Below are positions 1 to 10,996 of a DNA stretch of 64,000 bases, piece by piece; the first letter of the stretch is position 1, and each line of letters begins with the position of its first letter. Made by a program: the position numbers and the translations under genes. The stretch lies in the NCBI GenBank assembly GCA_015680685.1, contig MNCI01035635.1, positions 957 through 64,956 on the forward strand, written 5' to 3'. The notes beneath the pieces are model-generated. The model saw only the letters and a program-made list of their open reading frames with translations. It had not been told where the DNA came from and searched no databases. The stretch comes from Gnetum montanum. Lineage: Eukaryota; Streptophyta; Gnetopsida; Gnetales; Gnetaceae.

Positions 1-404
1 CATTGTGACGAGCAGCTGATTCCTTGATTAGCCGTACACATCCGTAGATGCTCGTAATCAAGTTGTACTCATGTGCACTAGGAAAGTAATAAATAACAAT
101 AAAATAAAACCATGTACTGCAAGGTTTATCCAATCAAGTTCATCTTTATTTCCGTACACAACTTGTGTTCAGGTTACAAAGTTGCTCGAATAAAGAGCCG
201 TTCACTCTAGGACTCCTACTGCGGGCACATGGGAAATTAATCTAACTCTAGAGTGTTGAAACTGCCAGAGCTTCGCTACTTCTAGCCAAGATTGGGAAAT
301 GAAAGGAGTGCCGCCTCTTATTTATAGATATGGCAGACGCAATATCGCGTATGCGATATCGTAGGGGATACGATATCACGGCTTGTGCAATCTGTGTCTC
401 ATCA
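1..404 (-). repeat. R1: partial LTR, second subfamily
   Basis: Read on the minus strand this begins with TGATGAGACACAG at 404, carries clustered GATATC motifs, a TATA box (complement of 319-326) and an AATAAAG-type signal further on, and runs off the left edge of the window. The order matches the other LTRs here, but the R region resembles the LTR at 54010 more than the LTR at 755-1611. It directly follows a gag fragment, preceded by a purine-rich stretch that looks like a polypurine tract. Confidence 0.6.
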
Positions 405-622
405 CTTATGGACCCCCTCATTCTAGGGGATGTCCCATCTTCACTAGAGGTGTCTGAGTTGGATGACAAAATTATTTGAGTATCGTTGGGTTGTCTATGA
501 ACATATGAAACTCCTGCATAAGATTGAGTAGTCCAAACTTCTTCTTCATCATAGATTTCATTGGTTCTCTAATGAATTGCCTCACTAGATGTTGTGTTAT
601 TGCTGTCTTGTGAAAGAGACAT
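405..622 (-). pseudogene. R1: gag N-terminal fragment
   Basis: On the minus strand an ATG at 622 opens a frame starting MSLSQDSNN that matches the gag start of the elements at 10857 (minus) and 15561 (plus), including the AIHxRTNE and VWTTQ blocks. About 72 codons remain. A TAG stands where the copies have Trp in IHWRTN. The match ends at the codons for SPRMRG, after which the sequence turns into LTR. Gag of this family would form the retrotransposon particle; this piece has lost everything beyond its N-terminus and cannot work. It lies 130 bp inside the LTR at 755-1611, the correct leader distance. Confidence 0.7.
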
Positions 623-734
623 TGTTGTGAATTTTGTATGACTTAATTGAATTTAATTTATTTTTGAAAGATATATCGTTAATACCTTGTTACAATGATC
701 TTGTATAATATAACTAATTTAGATAACTAGCACC

Positions 735-754
735 ATCCCTGGCAATAATGTCAA
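735..754 (-). other. R1: primer binding site
   Basis: Directly inside the LTR end, the minus strand reads TTGACATTATTGCCAGGGAT, a mutated form of the tRNA-Asp-type site (TGGCGCCGTTGCCGGGG in Athila-type elements). The best copy in this window is at 15425. Confidence 0.6.
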
Positions 755-1611
755 TGATGAGCAATGAGGTACCCCTATGCTCAACCATACAAATACGAGT
801 TTGTATGCGCAATCTAGTTGAACTCCTTGGATGGACTAGTTGTGGTAGCTAGATAGTTATATGTTGATTGTAGTTTGTTGTCTTCCCACTTGGAATAGTA
901 TTTGCTTTTTCATGTATGGTTTAGTCCAGAGTGAGGTGTATGGTGTGATCCCTACTACTATGCTACTCCTAAGGACAATAAGAGATAACTTAATTAAGCT
1001 AATGGGTAATAGGAAATAAAATCTAAGCTAGCCTAAGTGCGATGAGCATTTGTCCCTAATCATCCGTATGCATCTTGGACTTTGTGTACTACTTCTCGGA
1101 TTACCAAGCTCACATCACTCGAAGCACTACTTGATATGCTACTGGGTTACCATGTAGTTACACTGAAATGTCCATGATTAAGGTGTACTCATTCCACGTT
1201 AACAATAGGAATAGTAAATGATGATAAAAGAAATATTCGCTGAGAAAATAGCAGTAAATAATCAATAATTAAAATAATTAAAAGTTAAGTGAATGCTACA
1301 ATGATGGATTAATGTCAATCTTTATTGTTGATCATGTGCATGTCCAAGTATATCACGCTTGAACAAAGGTTATGTACAATTACAAGCATCACACTATGGG
1401 TATGCACTGAGAATAACTGAAAACTAAACTGTCAAAAGAAAAGAACTTCTACTCTCTAATAATCTAACTACTGACTAATTTTTTTTCATTGTGAGCCTGA
1501 GTGCTGTATTTATAGGCTAACATAGGAATCATGATATCGTATCTAGGCTATGATATTGCGTACCTGATATCGCATGCTCAATATTAGGGCATGGCAAACA
1601 GTGATTCATCA
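755..1611 (-). repeat. R1: 5' LTR
   Basis: An 857-bp LTR on the minus strand, from TGATGAATCACTG at 1611 to the end at 755 (plus-strand TGATGAGCAATGAGG). It carries ATATC/GATATC motifs in U3, a TATA box before 1512, an AATAAAG signal and a U5 shared with the LTRs at 5909-6858 and 10997-11934. The PBS and gag start follow on the minus strand, which makes it a 5' LTR. No target duplication can be checked because the other end lies outside the window. Confidence 0.75.
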
Positions 1612-2044
1612 ATAATAAAGACTATGAATTTTCAATAATAAGTCATGACTTATATTTAGTAACTAACAATTATCATTTGTCCAAACTATTAATATGGTTA
1701 GAGATATAAATATCAAATTAAGATAAATGTGATATGTTGGAGTTAATAATAACTTAGAATCTTTAACCTTAAACTCAGCATGAAACACATTTTATAATGT
1801 TTTATACTATTTTCTTAACCTTTTCTTTCTTTCCTTCTTTTTGTTGACTCGTTTTTAAAATTAAATATAAGAAATTAAGCCAATGTAATAGTTATGGATT
1901 TCTCTATTGACTTATTAGGTTCAAGAACTTTTTCCACATTGTAACTTAGTATGAATAATTTACCTTATGTTTGATGCAATTTTCAAAAGTCATTTCTCAT
2001 TAAATATTGTTATATATGCCATGGTGGTTGCTATTGTATTATTA

Positions 2045-2165
2045 ACAATGAAGTGTTAGCCTAGTAGTATAGGTCATGTCCTTATAACACTAGGTCACAA
2101 GTTCAATTTTACTAGGTAGCACTAAGTTATAAACTACTATAAAATCTTGGGGTCTACCTATGTTT
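2045..2165 (+). repeat. SINE-like fragment
   Basis: GTTAGCCTAGTAGTA resembles a Pol III A box, and CAAGTTCAATTTTA about 45 bp later a degraded B box. The sequence after it (AGCACTAAGTTATAAA, then GGGTCTACCTAT) is shared with the better copy at 22293-22440. It is therefore probably a tRNA-derived SINE relic. Confidence 0.5.
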
Positions 2166-2280
2166 AATTTATCTGGGGTTCTAGCACATCCCCCACCTCC
2201 TCCCCATTACCTATGTTTTATTCATTTGGGGTTCTAGCACATCCCCCTCCCCCTCCCCATTGCCATTGTAATATGTAGAC
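2155..2280. repeat. Tandem duplication, unit about 58 bp
   Basis: The string ending in GGGGTTCTAGCACATCCCCC occurs twice, near 2173 and 2229, each time followed by a C-rich CCTCCCCAT tract. Confidence 0.6.
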
Positions 2281-2585
2281 TTGCATCCCCACCTTCTTCT
2301 AACATCTATAAATTTATTACTATCTTATTAAGTAATAAAGTAATAACAATAGATATTATTAATAGTAATTAATGGTCAATTCTATCCTTCCTTTGGTTTA
2401 TATCACAACCTATCATATTTATTTCTAATCCCAAAAATGGCTAATGAAATAGATACAGAGGATCATAAGAGAAAAATCACATCATCAAGAGATAAAGAAA
2501 CATACTTTAACTTTTATAACTATCCATAAAATCTAAAATCATAGTAGATCAAAGGTTCTATACTTAACAAAGCAAGGTGATATAC

Positions 2586-2618
<33 letters not shown>

Positions 2619-2640
2619 AGCCAAACATCAACAAAATGGG
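2586..2640 (+). repeat. (ATC)n microsatellite with LINE-type tail
   Basis: An uninterrupted CAT/ATC run from 2586 to 2618 is followed by AGCCAAACATC...AAAATGGGGCCGACTATC. In plants an ATC-repeat tail followed by a GGGGTCGGCTA-like string is typical of RTE-type LINE 3' ends. The link to a LINE is an inference. Confidence 0.45.
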
Positions 2641-2829
2641 GCCGACTATCATAACAAAGTAGGTTTACATATCATCTCACTTAAATTAGGTAATATACAA
2701 AATATATTTTTTAGCTCTTCTAGAATAGGATTTTCAGCAATAAGAAATAGTATTTATTGCTTGGAAAGTTTAACTATGTTCTTAGTTAAAAGGATTTTGA
2801 AGGATTGAGATGAAATTTCATACTGGGAC

Positions 2830-3210
2830 TTCCATTTGGAGTGATGGTCTAGTGCTCTTTTTTCAAGTCAAAGACCTAGGTTCGAGCTAAGCTACATCCA
2901 CTTGAAGAGGTTAGGCTTTCACTCATCTACTAACTATCCCAAGACCTTGCTTAGTAAGATAAGCATTGTAGCTGTGGGTGATGATCATTTTAGAAAAAGT
3001 TTCATATTCTTTAGGAGTTTTTTTTATACTAAGATTTAACATTCTTAGTACATTATTTAAGCAACGAGGTGTTAGTGGTAAGAGCCTTTGCATAGAAATT
3101 AATGTCACAAATTTAATTCTAGTGGGCAATGCTATACTCTCGAGTGAGAAAAATTCTCTAAAAGGAATTATTAAACTAGTTTGTTCAATATACCTAAGAG
3201 GGTCTTAGTA
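2830..3210 (+). repeat. Two SINE-like fragments
   Basis: GATGGTCTAGTGCTC with CCTAGGTTCGAGCTA (2840-2895) looks like an A box and a B box. A second A-box-like string, GGTGTTAGTGGTAAGAGC, begins near 3068, with a weaker B-box-like AATTTAATTCTAGTGGGCA near 3110. The first piece has a divergent relative near 5695-5835. Confidence 0.4.
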
Positions 3211-3480
3211 GATGTATGTAAAAATTTAGTTTTAGGTTCATTAGAAATGCCTTTTAAACAATTTAGATAAAGAAATATTATTTTGATTTTAATACTCCAC
3301 TAACACTATAATCTACCCATGAACAAACTTAATAAAAATAGATATGTTTAAAGCTTATGCATGTTCTTTTAGTCTTATTAAATTTAAGTAGCATTCTTTT
3401 TATTTAACATATCTTCTACCTTCATTTCCTCGCATTATATTTTACTTTTCTCTTTAGTTCTCAAATCAAAGTTTTTCTTA

Positions 3481-3600
3481 CCATCTTTAACTATAGTTAA
3501 AGAGTTAACCATACCATTAATGGTCAATCTTTCAAGATTGGCTTGTCATCTTTAACCATAATTAAAGAGTTAACCTTACCATCAACGGTCAATCTTTCTT
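3481..3600. repeat. Tandem duplication, unit about 66 bp
   Basis: CATCTTTAAC...TTAAAGAGTTAACC...CGGTCAATCTTTC occurs twice with small differences, near 3483-3532 and 3548-3598. The rest of 3211-4300 shows no gene. Confidence 0.65.
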
Positions 3601-4307
3601 TATGCAACTACTCAGCTTTGGCATTTCACTTTTGAATCTTAGTTCTTAATGTTTAACAGATTCCACCATTTTAATGTTCAAAACATGTTAACTAAATTCA
3701 AAATATTGTAACTTTAAGATACTACCCTATATATGTATGTGTGTGTTTGTGTATGGGGATTGGCTTAGAGGATCTTTTAACTTTTGATTCATCTTTGAAG
3801 CTTAATTGTTAGACGAGGTAACAAGTTTGATGAAAACCAATATACCTATACATCTTCTCTTTCTCTACCCCTTTTCCATTTCTAATTTGTTTACTATGAA
3901 TATATATCGATGCTTTCATGTTTTGTATATACAATATCTAATTTTTGTTTTATATGCACATGCTAAGGTTATAGTTAAAAACTAAAGTTTTATTAAGTTT
4001 TATTATGCCGAAAGATTTATAGGATCTATGGAGTAAAATGCGTTAAGATTTTCTCAAGCAAAATATTACAAGCTATCTCGTTTCATAACCTAATTTGTAA
4101 AATGAGGTGTAACTTGGTAACAAAAGCCACTCAAATATTCAAACATATAACGCTGGGCGCATCAAACGCACGGTCGTAGTAGAAAATGCGAAACAAAAAC
4201 AGCAACGACGGACAAAATGGCAGTGACTCAGTTAACTCCCGAGAATTTACTCCACACCAAAACGTTGCCATGGAACGTGGCTACTCTCGTTCGTGAAAGA
4301 GAAAAGA

Positions 4308-4331
4308 AATATATATATATATATATATATA
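4308..4331. repeat. (AT)n microsatellite
   Basis: A pure AT dinucleotide run lies at the left edge of the GC-richer island. Confidence 0.8.
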
Positions 4332-4339
4332 AAGCCAGA

Positions 4340-5085
4340 GGCAAACAATTATAAGTTGCAAACTATGCCAATCCTGGAGCACGTGGCGCGATGAGCCGGA
4401 GAAGTCGGGCAAGGCCGGTGCGGGAGGAGCCGTTTTCCGCCACGGCGCGCAACGCCGCTACACGAATACGGGCAACGTTGCCCCCACTCCCATTTTTGGT
4501 GAAGTTGCAGGTTGTGAGTGCAGGGCTAAGGGAAGTCCTGTTTTTGGATTTATAGCATCGTGGCCGGGCTTCGCAAGGATGTTTCTTTCACAGTATGGAA
4601 TCTGCTTCCTAAGCAGATGTACTGGTTTATGGGTGAAAATGTGAAATCGAAACGTTTACGAGCTTCGGCCTTTAGTGTCCCGAGATGCGAGCAGGGAAGC
4701 GGTTGGTAGATTGGCACGTGGTGGACAACAAATTCATACAATAAGAATTCACTCGGCGGCAGATGTGCAGAGTCGCCATTCAACGACCGATTTTTCTGTG
4801 CAGAAGATACTGCACACTAGGAACAGGCATCAAGTGCAAGCAGAAGCACGTATGGTCATGTGCATCCATATTGAAGTAGAATTATACAATCACAGAAGAT
4901 TGTTAGTATCCCTTGAATGTGAAGAAAGGAAATTATTTATTTGGTGACAAGATAACCAGAACAGTCGCTTTTTCTTTTTCGAAGAAAAGTATCCCAGCTA
5001 TTTCTGTGCTTGAACACTAAGCATGGAAAGCAAACATGCAACCTTAATGCCATATCATTTCTGTAACTAGTTTAGCACTGAAAAA
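4340..5085 (+). other. GC-richer island upstream of BAHD fragment
   Basis: Base composition changes sharply here: 4370-4520 is rich in CG dinucleotides, unlike the rest of the window. No long conserved frame is recognisable. Because the plus strand leads directly into a BAHD acyltransferase fragment, this may be the degraded 5' part, intron or promoter of the same captured or dead host gene. That is inference only. Confidence 0.35.
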
Positions 5086-5097
5086 TTGAGCATAATA

Positions 5098-5214
5098 TGG
5101 GCGCAGGTAACAGGGTTCCGATGCGGAGTAGTGCTGGGGCACACGACCTCGCACCTGATCTTAGACGGCAGCGGCTCCGCCAACTTCCTTCACGCCATCA
5201 CCCGAAGACGACGA
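5098..5214 (+). pseudogene. BAHD acyltransferase fragment
   Basis: About 39 codons read AQVTGFRCGVVLGHTTSH, then LILDGSGSANFLHAI. This matches the core of plant BAHD acyltransferases, which transfer acyl groups from CoA thioesters to alcohols or amines. The signature HxxxDG is present (His 5152-5154, Asp 5164-5166), preceded by the family's QVTxFxCGG block, here with one of the two Gly lost. A complete enzyme has about 430-460 residues and ends with DFGWG, which I do not find. The frame after LHAI turns into Arg-rich nonsense, and another frame reads into an acidic stretch, so a frameshift is likely. Neighbours are repeats. It is a pseudogene exon or a fragment carried by a transposon. Confidence 0.65.
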
Positions 5215-5259
5215 GAAACTATCCTTCACCTTCACCAACGACTGCATCGCCGAATGGGG

Positions 5260-5908
5260 ATGATGCTAACATGCTTTTCATCTCAAGAAATACCTTTTTT
5301 CATATGTTGGAGCAAAAATGCAAATGCAAAGCAAAAGAATTGATATTCTTAAGGTTGCTTTAATTATGATTGGTGGACATGAAATATTCGAGTATGGTGT
5401 AACAGTGTAACTACTCTTTGAAAAACCCTTAAGATTTGCATCCCAAAGTTGTAATTATGCATGATATAATCCAGGAAGGAACGCTGCAGTGCCATGATGC
5501 CATAACTATCATAGGTGAACCTTTCCTCCACCTTTTGCAACCAATGGCTTTATCTATCCATCTCGCTACCTGCCTCCCTTGGCTTTATCATCTACCTTCC
5601 TGAACATGGTTTTCTCCCACTATGACACAAGGTTTACGATACCAATAATAAGATATTCATACAACAAGTTATAATAGGGATTGTTATTTTGAGTGATGAT
5701 AAGGTGCATTGTCTCAAGTTGAAGACTTCGATTTGTGACGTAATCACTCAAATAAGTTAGACTTTTGCTCCACTCCACGATGCAAGGAAAACCTTAATAA
5801 GCAATGGCTCTAAATGATGATCATTTTAAGCCATAATGCAAAGAAACCCTTAACAAGCAATTCATCAACATCAATAAGAGAGAGGCAACTTTACCATTTT
5901 AAACATAG
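5260..5908. other. No gene recognised
   Basis: AT-rich sequence with no supported coding region. Near 5695-5835 lies a SINE-like piece related to 2830-2990, ending at the truncated LTR of R2. Confidence 0.5.
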
Positions 5909-6858
5909 TAGATCTAAACTCAACCATACGAATACAAGCGTTTCACGCATGATCTGGTCGAACTCCGCAAATGGGTTGGCTGTGGTATCTAGATAGTTAC
6001 TTGTTGATCGCAATCTGCTATCTTCCCACCTAAACTAGTATATGCTTTGTCACGGATGGTTTAGTCCAGAGTGAGGTGTATGATGTGGTTTCTAACCTAG
6101 TGCTACTCCTAGAGGTAATGGAAAATAACTTTAATTAAGCTAGGAGGAAAAGAGTGAAGAGATTCTAAGCTAGCCTAAGTGTGATGACATCCGTCCCGTA
6201 ATCATCCATACACATCTTGGACCTTCTACATGACTACCACTAGGATTACCAAGCACATGGCCCAGGTACGCTACTAGGATACCAAGTAGTCACACTTGAA
6301 TGCTCGTGATTAATTCATACTTATTCTGTGTTTAAGGAGTTTAGGGTGAAGATATATTAACTACAAAAGCAACAAATAAAAATAATAATTAAATAATCAA
6401 ACTAAGTGAATGATGCAATGATGAAGTAATCTCGATCTTTATTTCTGGTCATGTGCATGTTCAAGTACGTCACACTTGAATAAAGGTGTCGTACAATTAC
6501 AATCATCACACTGCGGGCATGCATCGAGGAAACGTTTGAGAGGAAAAACTGACAAAAAGATCCTACTCTAATACTAACTTCCTATTACTTTCCCATGTGT
6601 CCCATTGTGTATTTATATGCTCACACAGGAACCGTGATATCATGTATCCGATATCGCTTGTCAAGCTGCAATATCGCATACTCGATATTGAGGGTTCGAT
6701 ATTAGGGGTTCGATATTGGGACTCATCAGATATTAGGGGTCTGATAATAGGGGTCCAATATCAACACCTAGTTAATAAGGGTCTGATATCATCACTTGGT
6801 TAACAAGGGTCCAATATTAAGGGTTTGATATTAGCACCTGACAAACCATGATTCATCA
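5909..6858 (-). repeat. R2: 3' LTR
   Basis: About 950 bp, starting on the minus strand with TGATGAATCATGG at 6858. U3 carries many GATATT/GATATC motifs (6640-6840) before a TATA box (complement of 6610-6617). The last bases of U5, including the usual CTCATCA end, have been replaced; homology to the other LTR fades at about 5909. Confidence 0.8.
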
Positions 6859-6870
6859 TACCCCCACGAC
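6859..6870 (-). other. R2: polypurine tract
   Basis: The minus strand reads GTCGTGGGGGTA directly before the LTR start, the plus-strand primer site of the element. R4 has TCATGGGGGTA at the same place. Confidence 0.75.
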
Positions 6871-7308
6871 TAAATAACAACTCATCCTCGAGTTAAAAAA
6901 AATGAGAACGAGTCCAATTGATTACACAGTGGATAGGTATGGCATGATTGACTAACTAGGAATTATTCATGTCACAGTGTGGGATTGAACAAAACAAACT
7001 TGGGAAATAGACACAGAATTACAAAACTTTGTTGGAACTCATGTGGTTCCAAGTGGCAGTCGTTCCTCCATGGGTGCCTTTCCTTTGTCCTGCACACCAA
7101 GCTTCTAAAATTGATACTGTTGAAAAAGCACCTAATGTTTCTCCTCTTTTATTCGAGGATTATGAGCCATCTATGCTGATGTTCCAATGTTTGATGGAGT
7201 TAGCACTTCCCATGAACACAATAGCTACAGGAACACTTGATTGGCCTAGACATGCCATGTCACAAATAGCCATTATCCCTCTTCATAGGCTCGGGCCCTA
7301 AGCTCTCC

Positions 7309-7476
7309 ACCTTTTGCTTGGCCAGATTATTCAGTGAGAGAAGTTCCTTGATAAATGCTGAATGATTGTGCCTCCTACTCCACATGTTCTACATGAGGTC
7401 CTTTGCCTCTGCCTCCCCCTAGACGTTCAATTGCACCTTGAGAAGATCCTCCTTTTTGTCCTCTTTTCGGACCCAT
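7309..7476 (-). pseudogene. R2: ORF3 N-terminal remnant
   Basis: An ATG at 7476 (minus) opens MGPKRGQKGG, matching MAPKRGQQGG of R4 at 19327 and, more distantly, MAPKPRHPRG of R10 at 63022. The frame meets TAG after about 33 codons. Only the basic, Gly/Arg-rich N-terminus of the accessory third ORF remains; the large conserved and coiled-coil parts seen at 12330-14240 are missing. The ATG is preceded by ATTATAG, which could serve as a 3' splice site; R4 has the same arrangement. Confidence 0.55.
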
Positions 7477-7881
7477 CTATAATCATACAAAGATCAATTG
7501 TTAGTAAGGTTATTGAAAGAAGTTCAATTATTTCATACCTTACTCATTGTCTTTAATAAAGGTTGAATTCTTTACTTAGTGTGATTTTAGAGTTAGAGAA
7601 TTTTTCAAGGAAGTTTCCCTAGAAGTTTAATGTCAGACCTAGTTTGTTTAGGTGACACATCAAAGGACATGTAAAGGTTTTGAGAAACATTTGATAAAAT
7701 GATGACAAAGGAAAGAATAGATTTGGAAACAAAGTACTCGGAGGGTATAAAACGATGTGGTGGTGATGTGTTACAAGTGCAAATTACAAAAGTCACGCAA
7801 GTGGATCCTCCCCAAAGTAGGTTCCAACCTATAATGCCCTTGCATCACCACACCTTAAAATGTCCATAGGCACTAGAAGGG

Positions 7882-8142
7882 TTAAATGCAATCTACACCA
7901 ATTTCACAAAACACACACACATAAATACCACCATGATGAGGTATAAATTTAATGCTACACAAGTCATGAGTCCCAATTACATGAATAGCGAGATGGGACG
8001 AATTGTAGAAGGGATTGCAGAGAGTGGGACATGAGGTAACTGACATAGGGCATAATGAATCCTCAGTGTAAGGCATGATTAATGTGTCATTAACCCGTTG
8101 CTCCAAAATTAGGATGAAGTCCATTCCTCTAATCAGTGACAT
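7882..8142 (-). CDS. R2: small conserved spacer ORF
   Basis: An open 86-codon frame (MSLIRGMDF...GVDCI) has no internal stop. It lies between gag and ORF3. R4 has the same frame, start and length at 18663-18923; by eye 57 of 86 residues are identical, with one internal TAG in R4. Conserved features are SLCPxSxTSC, LCNPFYN, FIPHHG and CVFC, so a metal-binding Cys/His protein is possible. A more distant version is at 61911-62198 in R10, also between pol and ORF3. I do not recognise the family. The conservation could partly reflect recent common origin of the copies. Confidence 0.45.
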   Translation of the reverse strand: MSLIRGMDFILILEQRVNDTLIMPYTEDSLCPMSVTSCPTLCNPFYNSSHLAIHVIGTHDLCSIKFIPHHGGIYVCVFCEIGVDCI

Positions 8143-8864
8143 CGCATTGTTTCATCCAATGATAGACAATAATGAGAGCATCATGATGACAATGCGTACG
8201 ATTACTTGGAATTTTGTATAAGGGAGGAGTGATTCTTACTTTCTGGCACTCTCTCTCTTCTCTTTTTTTTTCTTTTTTTTTCATTTTTTAAAAAATGATT
8301 AACCTAGAGAAGCCACCTACCTTTAGGCATGGGTGCATGTCTGTCTAGTGGGACCCCCTTGAATAGCATTAGGTTTCTTTATTGAGTGCCTTTTTATTAC
8401 TCTTACTTCCATTTTCTATTAGATCTACAAGGATCTTAGTACAACTAGGCTGCATGATAACTCCCACAAATGTCACCAAAGAGAATCCACAAGTCCCCTT
8501 GATGTCACACCTTGGTCATTCTTGCTTAGTCCATCCTTCTTCGCTTTGGGTATAATGAACACAAGATTACTTTTAAGTTTTAATGATTAGGGATATCATT
8601 GTACCCAAGGTAGAACCTCTTCTTAATAGAATGGGTGGATGGATGTTGTGGGCTCGCTGTTCAAATAATTAGTCACATGAGACTTGATAGCATAGAACAA
8701 CACCTCAACCAACGAGTCACATAAGTGTTTTATTCATAGATGAGATTACTCATAAAAAGAAAAAAGGACAGAAAGAAAAAACAATAAATTGAAAGATAAA
8801 AAACTAGAAAACAAAAAAATTGTAAAATTAAAGAAAAGGAAAACATTTATTAATTTTGCTATTG

Positions 8865-10857
8865 TTAGAATGGGGGATACCCCCCATAACTAGATAGTTG
8901 AGCATGGCTAGAATTAATAAATGGAAGGTTGGGATCCCTGCATGTTGGAAATATTGGGACCCAGTCATACTTACCCCATTGGGGTTCACACACTTGATTA
9001 GAGTTGACATAGTGGGGCAAGTTATAAGAAGTGGTTAATTTATAAGGAGTTGACCCACTATGGTACTTGTGATCGTAAGATGGTATGCAAGGATCAACAT
9101 GTCTTCCCATTGTGGCTATATTCATTGGGCCACATAGTTGTTGAAGTATTGAGTGGTGGCCCTGATAAGGTAACATGAGGCATTGGGTTCGAAGAGGAAG
9201 ATGCACCATAGTGTTGGACTTGTGCTAAGTTGACGGATGTAGTGGTTTCTGAACTGTGGTGTCCCTTTCTATGGTCATGTCTAAAGAAGGGACAGCTATG
9301 ATGTTGTGGAGGATTCCCATTGTTGTTGATAGTAGAAGCACAAGTAATGTTCATGGGTTGATGTTGTGGTGCAAATATTTTGGGTACAATTGGTGGTGAT
9401 GTAGAAGGAGGTGAAGGATGAGAATTTTGAAATTGAGGAGAAGTGTAAGGTATCCAAGGTGGTGATCTTGTTGGTGAGGATATGAGTTGATACTATTGAG
9501 GAGAATAATAATAATACGGCAAGATAGACGATGTTGACCCAGTTGGGAAAACATGATGTTGAACTTGATAAGCACTAAAGTTTCGATGGTATGAAGGGTG
9601 TAACCAGTTTGGGGATGACCTCCCCCACAACTGGGATTGCTACCACTGTGATTGAACACAATATTTTTTTATGAACTTTGGATCTAACATTCTTCCCCAA
9701 TGCTCATGAAAATGTGACAAGATTGGGCATTGGCCCTTGGGGTGATCATACAGGAAAATGTTACATTGATACGTATGATTGGCAGTTAAGTTCTTATTCT
9801 CTTCAACCCTTCTTTCTGATTGTCTAAAGGTGTTTTGTCCTATTTCTTGGATTTTCATAACTCTATCTTTAATAATGTTGGCATATTCTTCACATTTTTC
9901 ATGTATTCATTCCATCATCCTATTGATCTTTGCCTCAACTTCATCCAATGATTGTAGTACTAGCAAAGATGGTTCAACCTCCTTACGGTGAGTTGATTTC
10001 TCCTCTTCATAATCATGGACCCTTGTTGATTTTTGGGCCTATTGATATTTTTCAGCATTCTCCCATTTAGCCATTTCTCCTTCTTCTTTTGCTACCCGCT
10101 TGATAAGCTCTTGGAATTGATGGGTTCGTAGCTCATATGGTTGACCTCAGGCATACATTCCTAGGGTCTCCCTTGTTTCATTATGGAGCTCATCTATGAT
10201 ATGATACATTAGCCTTTCCTTGGAGAACCCATGGCTTGGGCAATTGTTTAACAGTGCATAATATCTTTCTAAGGCCATGTCCAAGGGTTCATGTTGCACT
10301 TGTTTTCACTCTTGGATTTGTCTTCTCAAGGCTGATACTCTTGCATAAGTTTGATATCTTTCATTGAAGAGTTCTACCATTATTGGCCAATGTCGGATTG
10401 ATTTTGGTTTTAAGGACCTATACCATACTTTTCCATGGCCAACGAGTGTCATAGGAAAGAGCTTAAGTTTTTGCCATCCATTATCAATGTTGTTCCATGC
10501 ATAGGCATCGTAGAAGGTTTGTAAATGTTGTTGCAAATCTAAATCATAACCTCCTAAAAACTTAGGAAAGTTTTTTAAGTCAAGCCTAGGTAGATGGATT
10601 TCCTTACGATGCCTGTGGGATATTTGAATAGCCTCTTGTATTTTTGTTAGGCTTGTAGTGGGTAATAGGGGTTCATCGTCACTAGCTATGTTATGTAGTT
10701 GTGAGTTGGGATGATGTTGGTTGTGTTTATGCTCATAGGATACCGCTACATCAAATTGAGTACTCCAAACTTCATCTTCATCATTATATAATTTGTTGGT
10801 TCTCCAATGAATTGCCTTACTAGTTGTTGTGTTATCATAGTCTTCCAAGAGAGACAT
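8865..10857 (-). pseudogene. R2: gag
   Basis: The best-kept gag of the pol-less family. From MSLLEDYDN at 10857, 183 codons are open, then TGA (10303) and TAG stops follow. The capsid-like part has WRSLKP-type and FNERYQ blocks known from plant Ty3/gypsy retrotrans_gag domains (about residues 110-185). A Lys/Glu-rich coiled region follows, then a knuckle-like CNIxLYDHPKGQC (about 9745-9775), where the second Cys is Phe, then a Pro/Ser/Tyr-rich tail with a CPFFRHDHRKG block (about 9290). It ends GGYPPF-stop at 8865, like R4 (GGDPPF-stop). The product would be the structural particle protein; it is not functional as it stands. Confidence 0.75.
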
Positions 10858-10976
10858 GGTTGTAAATTTTTGTGTGATTTAATTGCAATATATATATAAA
10901 TATATTCAAAATATATATCATTAATACTTTGTTACATCGATCTTGTATGATGTAACTAATCTAAATAACTAGCATC

Positions 10977-10996
10977 ATCATCGACAATGACACCAA
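10977..10996 (-). other. R2: primer binding site
   Basis: The minus strand reads TTGGTGTCATTGTCGATGAT directly after the 5' LTR: a decayed tRNA-Asp-type site, as in R4. Confidence 0.6.

Larger units (their letters stand above)
1612..2840. other. No gene; AT-rich with small repeats
   Basis: I see no coding region. The stretch holds a weak SINE-like piece (2045-2165), a tandem duplication (2155-2280) and an ATC microsatellite (2586-2618). Confidence 0.6.

Noticed and set aside
4550-4783. 77-codon minus-strand frame in the GC-rich island
   Set aside because: No recognisable domain; length is expected by chance in GC-rich sequence.
9779-9991. Open frame on the plus strand with hydrophobic residues
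   Set aside because: It is antisense to the R2 gag and has no conserved counterpart antisense to the R4 gag.
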